Part shown: positions 27,118 to 34,117 of the stretch, in pieces
Layout of the letters: every line of letters begins with the position of its first letter
How positions within the stretch are numbered: the first letter of the stretch is position 1
Assembly: GCA_027452065.1 (NCBI GenBank)
Contig: DAIDHC010000041.1
Location: 1-34,117 of the forward strand
DNA length: 34,117 bases
DNA from: Bryobacterales bacterium
GTDB lineage: Bacteria > Acidobacteriota > Terriglobia > Bryobacterales > Bryobacteraceae
Direction of reading: 5' to 3'
Position numbers and translations under genes: made by a program
Notes under the pieces: generated by a model
Seen by the model: the letters and a program-made list of their open reading frames with translations, nothing else
The model's database searches: none
What the model was told of the DNA's origin: nothing

Positions 27118-30100
27118 ATGAAGCATATCTCTATTCTCTCTGTCTGTTTTCCGTTGATGCTCGCCTCTCCGCTGGCGCAGGGGCAGATCCTCTACAACAC
27201 GGTGCCGACGCGGATCCTCGGACAGGCTCAGTTGCAGCGGAGCGTGATTTCGGCGGTGGGCCCGAACCTGGTGGAAGGGCGCGAGGTGAACAACCCGCAG
27301 GCGGTGGCGGTGGACACGTCGGTGTCGCCGCCGATTCTGTACGTGGCCGATACGTTCAACAGCCGGGTGCTGGCGTGGAAGAACGCCACGACGGTGGGCA
27401 ACGGGACGTTTGCGGACCTGGTGATCGGGCAGTCGGACCCGTACTCGGTGACGGCGCAGAGCGCCGGGAGCAGTTCGACGTTCGGGTTTGCGCTTCCGAC
27501 GGCGGTAGTGGTCGATACGCAAGGCAACCTTTACGTGATGGACGCGGGCAACAACCGGATCCTGCGCTACAGCAAGCCGTTCAGCCAGGCATCGAGCGGG
27601 GCGCTGGTGCCGGACATGGTGCTGGGCCAGCAGAACCTGTCGTCCGGGCTCGTGAACCAGGGGTTGCCGCAGCCGGCCGGGAACACGCTGGCGCTGTATT
27701 CGAACAGCGGGCCGTTTCAGGGAGGGATGGCGTTTGACGGGGCGGGCAACCTGTGGGTGACGGATCCGGGCAACAACCGGGTGCTGCGGTTTCCGGCGGC
27801 GACGCTGGCGGCCTCGGCGGCCTACGACCCGAGCGCGGACATGGTGCTGGGGCAGACGGGGTTCACGACGAACGCGATACCGCCGAATTCCAACCCCACG
27901 CAAAAGAATTTTCTGGCGGCGCCCTCGGCGCTGGCCTTCGACCCGGCGGGGAACCTGTTCGTGTCGGACGCGGCGAACCGGGTGCTGGTGTTTCCGCCGC
28001 CGTTTTACGTGGGGCAGGCGGCGACGCGGATCGCCGGGATAGCGCTGCCGACGAAGACCGATCCGACGCCGGCGAAGGTGAGCGCGTTGACGCTCGGGGT
28101 GCCGCAGGGGATCTTCTTCATCGGGGCGAACCCATTCGTGGTGGACGCGGGGAATCACCGGATCGTGGGATATCCTCCCTACAGCGCGTGGCCGACGGAG
28201 ACGACACAGTTCGGGCCGACGGCGACGTTCGTGCTAGGGCAGGCCGACTTCGCTTCCTCCAAGCCGAACGCGGGCAATCCGGAGTCCTCGGCGACGACCG
28301 TGCGATCGCCGGTGGGCGTGGTGGCGACGGCGAGCGACGTGTTTCTGGCCGATGCGGGCAACAACCGCGTGCTGGACTTTCCGATATCGGGCGGAAGCAT
28401 TTCGGCGGCCTCGCGGGTGTTCGGGCAGATCGACTTTCCCTACAACGCGGTGAACCTGATCGAGGGGCGAGAGTTTTACCTTTACAGCGGTGCGCAGAAC
28501 GTCAACGGGGTGAACTTTTACCTTCCCGGAGGGGGCGTCGCTATTGATGCGACCTCGAACCCGCCGCACCTGTACGTGGCCGATGCGGGCAACAACCGGA
28601 TCCTGGGATTCAAGGACTACCGGCAGGTGAAGCCGGGCCAGAAGGCGGACATTGTGATCGGGCAACCGGATTTTTACCGGGCGCTGGTGAATTATCCGAC
28701 GAACAACCCGAACCAGCCGAGCAACACGAGCCTGAATGTGCCCGAGGGCGTAGTGGTGGATGCGAACGGCGACCTGTGGGTGGCGGATTCGGGCAACGGG
28801 CGGGTGGTGCGTTTCCCGAAGCCGTTCGCGCAGAGCGGCGGGACGATGCAGCAGGCCAACCTGGTGATCGGGCAGACGAGCTTCACGCAATCGGCCAAGG
28901 ACGCGACGGCGCAGACGATGTACAGTCCCTACGGGCTGGCGTTCACGGTGGAGGGAGACCTGGTGGTGTCGGACCAGGCGCTGAACCGGGTGTTGTTTTT
29001 CGGCAAGCCGGCCAACGGGGATTTCACGCTCGGGCAGGTGGCGACGAGCGTGATCGGGCAGCCGGATTTCAACTCGAGCACGCCGAACAATTCGCAGTCG
29101 GGCACGGGCGGATTGAACGGGCCGCACTTCATCGCACTCGACCACGGCGATCAGCTTTACGTGGCCGATACGGGAAACAACCGGATCGCGATTTACCGCA
29201 ACGTGCGGACGACGGGAAACAATCCGACAATCAGCCTGCCGATCTTCATCAACCAGCCGAACGGAGTGGCGGTGAACCAGACGACGGGTGAGATCTGGGC
29301 GCTGGGGACGGGCAACAGCCAGGTGGTGCGGCTGCCGAATTTCAGCCAGTTGCAGCTTGGGCTGGGCTCGCCGATTCAGACGCTGGGAGTGTATGCGCCG
29401 CTGGGCCTGGCGCTGGATCCGTCGGGGAATCCGGTGTTCACCGAGGGCACCAACCGGGTGTCGATGTTCTACCAGGTGGTGGCGAACGTGAACGCGGCGA
29501 ACTATTTCCACCGGTCGGCGCCGGGAATGCTGTCCTCGCTGTTTGGGACGACCTCGACGCAGTTCGGAACGGGGGCCCCTGTGGGCGCGACGTTCGTCAA
29601 CGGCAGACTGCCGACCTCGCTCGGCGGAGTGCAGGTGATGGTGAACGGAGTGGCGGCGCCGCTGCTGTACGTATCGCCGAACCAGATCAATTTCCAGATG
29701 CCGAATGCTACGCCCACCGGGCAGCAGGACATCCAGGCGATTCAGGTATCGACCAACCAGGTGCTGGCCGACGGGGAGTTCTTCGTCGAGCAGTCCTCGC
29801 CGGGGCTGTTCACGCTGAGCAGCAGCGGGAACGGGCAGATTGCGGCCGTTAACGCTGACGACAATAAGACGAACAGCGGGTCGGACCCGGTGAAGGCGGG
29901 GCACTTCATTTCGATTTTCGGGACCGGGCAGGGCTATCTTTCGAACGCGCCTCCGGACGGGGCGCCGGCACCGGGAGCCATTCCGACGGCGCTGACGACG
30001 CAGGTGTACGCCGGCGGGGCGGACGTGATTCCGCAGGGCGACGTTCAGTACTCGGGGCTGGCGCCGGGATTTGTCGGTCTGTGGCAGATCAACTTCAAAG

Positions 30101-30219
30101 TTCCGTCGAACGCGGCTCCGGGGCCGCTGCCGGTGATCGTGATCATCAACGGGAACAACTCGAGGCAGGACGCGCAGGGAGATCCTCCGGTGACGGCGAC
30201 GATCTACGTATCGCAGTAG
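27118..30219 (+). CDS. secreted NHL-repeat beta-propeller protein with TIGR03437 domain
   Basis: A 1033-residue exported protein. The signal peptide is residues 1-23 (ending LAQGQ). Eleven or so NHL-type units follow, for example LYVADTFNSRVLAW, LYVMDAGNNRILRY, LWVTDPGNNRVLRF, LYVADAGNNRILGF, LWVADSGNGRVVRF and LYVADTGNNRIAIY. Residues about 33-110 and about 435-525 are similar (NLVEGRE/NLIEGRE, then a blade, then DLVIGQ/DIVIGQ), so the array looks like two propellers from an internal duplication. The last 235 residues match the Solibacter C-terminal domain (LGGVQVMVNGVAAPLLYVSP, NQINFQMP, GLAPGFVGLWQINF). It is probably a surface or secreted adhesion or carbohydrate-interaction protein; the ligand is unknown. 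ATG 27118 starts the leader; an upstream GTG at 27097 is less likely. Confidence 0.92.
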   Translation: MKHISILSVCFPLMLASPLAQGQILYNTVPTRILGQAQLQRSVISAVGPNLVEGREVNNPQAVAVDTSVSPPILYVADTFNSRVLAWKNATTVGNGTFADLVIGQSDPYSVTAQSAGSSSTFGFALPTAVVVDTQGNLYVMDAGNNRILRYSKPFSQASSGALVPDMVLGQQNLSSGLVNQGLPQPAGNTLALYSNSGPFQGGMAFDGAGNLWVTDPGNNRVLRFPAATLAASAAYDPSADMVLGQTGFTTNAIPPNSNPTQKNFLAAPSALAFDPAGNLFVSDAANRVLVFPPPFYVGQAATRIAGIALPTKTDPTPAKVSALTLGVPQGIFFIGANPFVVDAGNHRIVGYPPYSAWPTETTQFGPTATFVLGQADFASSKPNAGNPESSATTVRSPVGVVATASDVFLADAGNNRVLDFPISGGSISAASRVFGQIDFPYNAVNLIEGREFYLYSGAQNVNGVNFYLPGGGVAIDATSNPPHLYVADAGNNRILGFKDYRQVKPGQKADIVIGQPDFYRALVNYPTNNPNQPSNTSLNVPEGVVVDANGDLWVADSGNGRVVRFPKPFAQSGGTMQQANLVIGQTSFTQSAKDATAQTMYSPYGLAFTVEGDLVVSDQALNRVLFFGKPANGDFTLGQVATSVIGQPDFNSSTPNNSQSGTGGLNGPHFIALDHGDQLYVADTGNNRIAIYRNVRTTGNNPTISLPIFINQPNGVAVNQTTGEIWALGTGNSQVVRLPNFSQLQLGLGSPIQTLGVYAPLGLALDPSGNPVFTEGTNRVSMFYQVVANVNAANYFHRSAPGMLSSLFGTTSTQFGTGAPVGATFVNGRLPTSLGGVQVMVNGVAAPLLYVSPNQINFQMPNATPTGQQDIQAIQVSTNQVLADGEFFVEQSSPGLFTLSSSGNGQIAAVNADDNKTNSGSDPVKAGHFISIFGTGQGYLSNAPPDGAPAPGAIPTALTTQVYAGGADVIPQGDVQYSGLAPGFVGLWQINFKVPSNAAPGPLPVIVIINGNNSRQDAQGDPPVTATIYVSQ

Positions 30220-30678
30220 CCGGGCGGCCGGTGGCGGCGCCGGCGGTACGGCGCGCGGGCGATTTTGGTGTGGTCGCTTATAGCGTGGGCGCTGCGGTGC
30301 GGGGCGTGGGGTGGATGGGCGGTATCGGTGGGCGGCGCGGGTGCGCGGGACGGATGGCGGATCGGCGGGCGCTGCGGTGCGGAAGCGCTGCGCGGAAGTG
30401 CGGCGCGGATGGGCGGTATTGGCGGGCGCTGCGGGAGCGTGGGGCGGAAGGGCGTTTCGGCGGGCGCTGCGGTGCGGAAGCGCTGCGCGGAAGTGCGGCG
30501 CGGATGGGCGCTATTGGCGGGCGCTGCGGTGCGGGTGGGGCGTGGGGGCTTTGGCGGCGGGCGGTCTGCGCGGCTTGAGTTTAGGGAGATGGGCGGGGCG
30601 GGGCCGGGTACGCGCGGCTGAGGGAACGGGCGGGCGGGAAATTTCGTAGGCTGGTTGAGAACAGGAGAGGGAGCGAGG
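30220..30678 (+). repeat. G-rich intergenic tract with a near-perfect 72-base repeat at 95-base offset
   Basis: No believable gene lies in these 459 bases, although several frames are open because of extreme G bias. Bases 30363-30434 recur at 30458-30529 with one mismatch (30416 against 30511). A third, degenerate copy of the GGATGGGCGGTAT part sits 94 bases further left at 30313, so the tract is a decayed tandem array of about three units. Runs such as GGCGGGCGCTGCGG occur four times (30364, 30421, 30459, 30516). The plus strand is very G-rich and may form G-quadruplexes; its role is unknown. Confidence 0.8.
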
Positions 30679-31536
30679 ATGCCGTTTTGCACCAATTGTG
30701 GTACGAACATTGCGCCGGAGGCGCGGTTTTGTCCCGGCTGCGGGCGGGGAATGGGAGGGGCTCCGGTGGCGCCGTCCGTGCCGGTGGTTCCGAAGCTGAA
30801 CTATGAGATTCAGGGAAGCAACCTGCAGATTGCGCGGCTGCACCTGTTGCCGGGCCAGGAGATTTACGCCGAGGCCGGCAAGATGATTTACAAAACGCCG
30901 GGCGTGCAGTGGGACACGCGGATGAGCGGGCAGACGCTGGGCGCCAAGATCTGGGGAGCGATCCAGCGGAAGCTGATGGGCGAATCGCTTTTTATGACTT
31001 ACTTTCGCTCGGACGCTCCGGGCGAGGTGGGATTTGCGGGGAGCTATCCGGGCAAGATTCAAGCCTATGAGCTGGCGCCGGGGCAGGTGATGATGGTGCA
31101 GCGCGACGCGTTTCTGCTGGCGCAGTCGAGCGTGAACCTGCAGATCGCGCTGGTGAAGAAGCTGGGCGCGGGGATTTTCGGCGGCGAGGGTTTTATTCTC
31201 GAACAGCTCACCGGGCCGGGGCTGGTGTTCATCCACGCCGGGGGAGACCATGTGGAGTTCGACCTGAAACCGGGCGAGACGGTGCAGGTGGAAACGGGCT
31301 GCATCGTGGGCTTCGACGGAACGGTCAACTACGACATCCAACTCATCGGCAGCGTGAAGACGATGCTGTTCGGAGGCGAGGGGTTGTTTCTGGCGACGCT
31401 GACCGGACCGGGGAAAGTGCTGGTGCAGAGCATGACGCTGAGCAAGCTGCGGCGGGAGTTGGCGCCGCACGTACAGGGCGGAGACGAGCACAAGGGGCTG
31501 GACGTGCTGGGGAGCATTTTTTCGAGCGACGACTAA
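30679..31536 (+). CDS. AIM24-family protein with N-terminal zinc ribbon
   Basis: A 285-residue protein in two parts. Residues 1-25 are a zinc ribbon with C4-x2-C7 and C18-x2-C21 (FCTNCG, FCPGCG). After a Pro/Ala/Val linker, residues about 45-270 form an AIM24 domain (TIGR00266 type): a beta-rich fold with GQEIYAEAGKMIYK, FAGSYPGKIQAYEL, GCIVGFDGTVNYDI and LTGPGKVLVQS. The bacterial role of AIM24 proteins is not established; a membrane- or stress-associated scaffold has been suggested for relatives. No membrane segment or signal is seen, so it is probably cytoplasmic. ATG 30679 has purine-rich GGAGAGGGAGCGAGG upstream; an earlier in-frame start lies in the G-rich tract and is rejected. Confidence 0.88.
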   Translation: MPFCTNCGTNIAPEARFCPGCGRGMGGAPVAPSVPVVPKLNYEIQGSNLQIARLHLLPGQEIYAEAGKMIYKTPGVQWDTRMSGQTLGAKIWGAIQRKLMGESLFMTYFRSDAPGEVGFAGSYPGKIQAYELAPGQVMMVQRDAFLLAQSSVNLQIALVKKLGAGIFGGEGFILEQLTGPGLVFIHAGGDHVEFDLKPGETVQVETGCIVGFDGTVNYDIQLIGSVKTMLFGGEGLFLATLTGPGKVLVQSMTLSKLRRELAPHVQGGDEHKGLDVLGSIFSSDD

Positions 31537-31548
31537 GCGGGCCCGCTT
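31535..31548. repeat. perfect 14-base palindrome between convergent genes
   Basis: AAGCGGGCCCGCTT begins inside the AIM24 stop codon and reads the same on both strands. It lies in the 31-base gap between the convergent AIM24 and PQQ-protein genes. It may help end transcription from both sides, although a palindrome without a loop is an imperfect terminator. Confidence 0.35.
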
Positions 31549-31567
31549 GCGCGGCGCGGCGGGCAAT

Positions 31568-33127
31568 CTAAGGCGCCGCGGGGAGCGCGAAGGCGAACAT
31601 CATGTCGTGGACGCCGTAGAGGACGTACTGGCGGCCGTCGAGCTGATAGGTCATGGGCGAGCTTTCCGAGCCTGAGCCCACGTTGGTGTGCCAGAGCGTC
31701 GTGCCGGTGGCGGCGTCGAGGGCCAAGAGGTGGTTCGACGTGTCGCCGGTGAAAAGGACTCCGCCGGCGGTGGTGAGGATGCCGGTTGTGCCCTGGCCGC
31801 GGCCGATGGGATGGGTCCAGCGGATGCCGCCGGTTTGATAGTCGATGGCGCGGACGTCGGATTCAGCCCAGAGGTTGTGATCGCGGCCGCCCCAGCCTTC
31901 GGCTTTGCCGTCGGCGGTGAGATAGAAGATGCTCCAGAGGCGGCGGGCGCTGACGTAGAAGAGACCGGTTTGGGGGTTGAAGCTGGGGGAGAGCCAATTG
32001 GTGGCGCCATCGGAGCCGGGAGAAACGAGGGCGCCGTCGGGGGTTGCGTCTTTGGCGGGGTTGCGGATGGGGCGGCCGGTGGAGTCGATGCCGGTGGACC
32101 AGTTGGTTTCGATGAAGGGCGCGGTGACGAGGTTCTTGCCCGTGGCGCGGTCGAGGAGGAAGAAGAAACCGTTGCGGCTGGCCTGGGCGATGAGCTTGCG
32201 GGGCGCGCCTTTGAAATCGGCGTCAAAGACGATGGGGGTTTGAACGGCGTCCCAATCGTGGACGTCGTGGGGCGAAGGCTGGAAGTGCCAGACGAGTTTG
32301 CCGGTATCGGGGTTGAGGGCGACGATGGAGCAGGTGTAAAGATTGTCGCCGGGGCGGCCGGCGCCGGCGAGAACGGGATTGGGATTGCCGATGCCCCAGA
32401 ACAGCAGCTTGAGCTCGGGATCGTAGGTGCCGGTCATCCAAGTCATGCCGCCGCCGTGGGTGATGGCGTCGCTGTGGGCGGGCCAGGTTTCCGAGCCGGG
32501 CTCGCCGGGCTTGGGCTCGGTGTACCAGCGCCACTGGAGCTTGCCGGTTTCCGGGTCGCGCGAGTCGAGGAAGCCGGGCACGTCGGTGACGTCGCCGGAG
32601 ACGCCGACGATGACGTGGTTGCCGACGATGAGCGGGGCCATGGTGGCGAAGTAGCCGAGCTTGACGTCGGCGAGCTGGACCTTCCAGCGCTCGGTGCCGT
32701 CCCTGGCGTTGAGGCAGACCAGGTGGGCGTCGGGGGTTTCGAAATAGAGCCAGTCGCCGTACATGCCGACGCCGCGGTTGCCGATGTGGTCGCCGCCGTC
32801 GGAGAGGTAGGAGTAGTGCCAGACCCGGCGGCCGGTGCGGGCGTCGACCGCCCAGACGTTGTCGGGCACGGTGACATAGAGGATGCCGCCGGCCAGCAGC
32901 GGGGTTGACTTGATGGGCACTGAGCCGGCGCGGAAGACCCAGGCGAGGGCGAGCGAGCCGACGTTGGAGGAGTTGATCTGGTTGAGGCTGCTGAAGCGGC
33001 GGCCGGAGTAGTCGCCGCTGTAAGTGGGCCAGGTGGTGGTGGGGGCTTTGAGAAGATCTTCGGGAAGGAGACCGCCGGCGAGCATCGGAGAGGCGGCGAG
33101 AAGTGCGAGGGGGAGGAAGCGGCGCAT
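31568..33127 (-). CDS. PQQ-dependent dehydrogenase-like quinoprotein
   Basis: A 519-residue exported beta-propeller protein. Residues 1-18 are a signal peptide (MRRFLPLALLAASPMLAG). Propeller blades contain the tryptophan-docking pattern of quinoproteins: AVDARTGRRVWHY, CLNARDGTERWKV, ALNPDTGKLVWHF, LDAATGTTLWHT. GIGNPNPVLAG and HDVHDWDAVQTPIVFD are typical of PQQ alcohol/glucose dehydrogenases. No adjacent Cys-Cys pair of the methanol-dehydrogenase type is present, and no haem motif, so electrons probably pass to the cytochrome c encoded just upstream, whose stop overlaps this start by one base. The substrate, an alcohol or sugar, is unknown; binding of PQQ itself is inferred. No pqq synthesis genes are in the window. 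Confidence 0.9.
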   Translation of the reverse strand: MRRFLPLALLAASPMLAGGLLPEDLLKAPTTTWPTYSGDYSGRRFSSLNQINSSNVGSLALAWVFRAGSVPIKSTPLLAGGILYVTVPDNVWAVDARTGRRVWHYSYLSDGGDHIGNRGVGMYGDWLYFETPDAHLVCLNARDGTERWKVQLADVKLGYFATMAPLIVGNHVIVGVSGDVTDVPGFLDSRDPETGKLQWRWYTEPKPGEPGSETWPAHSDAITHGGGMTWMTGTYDPELKLLFWGIGNPNPVLAGAGRPGDNLYTCSIVALNPDTGKLVWHFQPSPHDVHDWDAVQTPIVFDADFKGAPRKLIAQASRNGFFFLLDRATGKNLVTAPFIETNWSTGIDSTGRPIRNPAKDATPDGALVSPGSDGATNWLSPSFNPQTGLFYVSARRLWSIFYLTADGKAEGWGGRDHNLWAESDVRAIDYQTGGIRWTHPIGRGQGTTGILTTAGGVLFTGDTSNHLLALDAATGTTLWHTNVGSGSESSPMTYQLDGRQYVLYGVHDMMFAFALPAAP

Positions 33128-33888
33128 TATTTGAGGGTTTCCAGATAGGCGAAGACGTTGTGCAGGTCGGCGTCGGTATAGCGGGTCATGAGGTCGCGGT
33201 GGGCCTGGAGGGGATCGTGGACTTCGACGCGGACGGCGCTGCGATTCCAGGAGCGGTACCAGCCGGAGGCGTCGCGGAGGGCGACTTCGAACTCGTCGAC
33301 GTGGACGAGCGAGCCGGAAACGGTTTCGCCGGAGGGCAGCGTGACGGTTGCCTTGGGCGGAGGGCCGTGGGGCGCGAGCATGCGGTTCTGCAGGGCGAGG
33401 GGCTGGAAGCGCGAGGCTATGCCGGCGAGATCGCCGGTGGCGGAATGGCAGCCCGAGCAGCCGCCGGCGCCTTCGAAATACGCTTTGCCCGCCGGAGCGC
33501 TGCCGGTGAGCAGGCGTGCCAGCGGATAGTCCTGAGGGACGTTGGAGCTGGAGAGGCCCTCGATCACGCGCGCGTGGAGGAAGGCGGCGACGTCGGCGAC
33601 CTGGGCATCGGTGAAGGGGAAGCCGGGCATGCCTTTGTCGGGGCGGCCAGCGCGGATGACGGGGCCGAGGAGATCGCCGCCGCGGTCGCGATTGACCAGA
33701 GGGGAGCGGACCAGATCGGGCGCGCGGTTGCCGGTTGCGTCGTTGCCGTGGCAGAAGCCGCAGGAGGAGACAAACTGCTTCCGGCCGCGGGCGACGGCGG
33801 CGGGATCGGGCTTGGACGGCGGAGCGGCGGCAAGAGAAAAGCAGAGCGAGACCGCGAACAGGAATGGGGCGGGTTTACAATTCGGCAT
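33127..33888 (-). CDS. di-haem cytochrome c, second haem domain interrupted by a beta insertion
   Basis: A 253-residue periplasmic c-type cytochrome. Signal peptide about 1-22. Haem motif 1 is CGFCH (C43, C46, H47), with GMPGF near 87-91 as the probable Met ligand. Haem motif 2 is CSGCH (C144, C147, H148). About 80 residues rich in beta strand (TVTLPSGETVSGSLVHVDEF and after) separate it from the last helix TDADLHNVFAYLETL, an arrangement resembling the haem-binding domain common in planctomycetes and acidobacteria (TIGR02603-like). It is the likely electron acceptor of the PQQ protein downstream. ATG 33888 is preferred over the TTG at 33891. The start overlaps the RidA-family gene by 14 bases. 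Confidence 0.9.
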   Translation of the reverse strand: MPNCKPAPFLFAVSLCFSLAAAPPSKPDPAAVARGRKQFVSSCGFCHGNDATGNRAPDLVRSPLVNRDRGGDLLGPVIRAGRPDKGMPGFPFTDAQVADVAAFLHARVIEGLSSSNVPQDYPLARLLTGSAPAGKAYFEGAGGCSGCHSATGDLAGIASRFQPLALQNRMLAPHGPPPKATVTLPSGETVSGSLVHVDEFEVALRDASGWYRSWNRSAVRVEVHDPLQAHRDLMTRYTDADLHNVFAYLETLK

Positions 33889-34117
33889 CAACTTCGATTT
33901 CTATCAGCATATCGGGCTCGATCAATCGTTGCACTTCGACCATGGTGGCGGCGGGAGGATGATCGCGGAAGAATTCGCCGTGGGCGCGGCCGAACTCCTG
34001 CCAGCGCGAGATGTCGGTGACGAACATGCGCGTGCGGACGACGTGAGACAGATCGGCGCCGAGGCCCTGCAGGGCGCGCTCGATGTTGCGGATGCACTGG
34101 ACGGTTTGGGCGTAGGC
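33875..34117 (-). CDS. RidA (YjgF/UK114) family protein, N-terminus outside window
   Basis: The minus-strand frame is open from the window edge to a TAA at 33875-33877 and encodes 80 residues of a RidA-family protein (full length about 125-130). Recognisable segments are VQCIRNIERALQGLGADL, VVRTRMFVTDISRWQEFG, HPPAATMVEVQRLIEPDM and LIEIEVDAEL. In deaminating RidA proteins an arginine stands in the PARS-type position; here the sequence is PAAT, so the key Arg appears absent, as in the Rid groups without imine deaminase activity. The last 14 bases overlap the cytochrome gene, so RidA, cytochrome and PQQ protein form one transcription unit. The role in this unit is unknown. Confidence 0.85.
   Translation of the reverse strand, partial: AYAQTVQCIRNIERALQGLGADLSHVVRTRMFVTDISRWQEFGRAHGEFFRDHPPAATMVEVQRLIEPDMLIEIEVDAEL

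Noticed and set aside
28234..29904. A 556-residue open frame on the minus strand under the NHL protein
   Set aside because: It is rich in Arg, His and Val with no domain and mirrors the repeats of the true gene.
30265..30649. Several overlapping open frames in the G-rich tract
   Set aside because: They encode only Gly/Arg/Ala/Trp-rich sequence from the tandem repeat, with no domain and no ribosome site.
33888..34097. A 69-residue minus-strand frame starting at 34097
   Set aside because: Arg/His-rich shadow; the adjacent minus-strand frame encodes a recognisable RidA-family protein.

Overview
The window looks like a chromosomal stretch of a high-GC Acidobacteriota, most likely the Solibacteres/Bryobacterales group. 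The strongest pointer is the large secreted protein at 27118-30219. It joins NHL-type beta-propeller repeats to the C-terminal domain known from Candidatus Solibacter (TIGR03437 type). A HAF-repeat secreted protein, futalosine-pathway menaquinone genes and a PQQ-protein/cytochrome c pair agree with that. I saw no rRNA, tRNA, CRISPR array, transposase or phage gene.

Layout. 1-4410 (+): arginine biosynthesis, argF (5' cut by the window edge), argG, argH and argR, the last three overlapping by ATGA, then a DinB-like protein. 4420-11350 (-): a cation diffusion facilitator, a secreted DUF2236 (MpaB/latex-clearing type) protein, then a tightly packed glycosylation operon. That operon has two GT2 enzymes (one resembling dolichyl-phosphate-mannose synthase), a DUF2304 membrane protein, a TMTC-like GT-C membrane protein with C-terminal TPRs, and a GT4 enzyme. 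11480-14085: YeiH-like transporter, LysR regulator, and MsrB with a Tat-type leader. 14144-17828: an ECF sigma ORF running antisense into a PfkB sugar kinase, then a GH36-like glycosidase lipoprotein. 17882-20280: threonine dehydrogenase and a single-chain iron-sulfur serine dehydratase. 20287-22688: a small secreted protein, the HAF-repeat protein and an SDR. 22859-24857 (-): fcl and gmd for GDP-L-fucose. 25135-26988 (-): mqnC and mqnA. 27118-31536 (+): the NHL/TIGR03437 protein, a G-rich repeat tract and an AIM24 protein. 31568-34117 (-): PQQ-type beta-propeller protein, di-haem cytochrome c and a RidA-family protein cut by the window edge.

The most striking signal is compositional. From the left edge to about 26481 the plus strand is C-rich whatever the gene orientation; from there to the right edge it is G-rich whatever the gene orientation. 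The switch is abrupt and falls inside the intact mqnA gene, where codons ending in C give way to codons ending in G. A minus-to-plus GC-skew change is what a replication origin produces, but no cluster of DnaA boxes is visible. Other points of interest are the putative lipid-linked-sugar O-glycosylation operon, the sigma ORF with no stop where its domain ends, a G-rich array with a 95-base period, and a perfect palindrome filling the spacer of the predicted gmd promoter.
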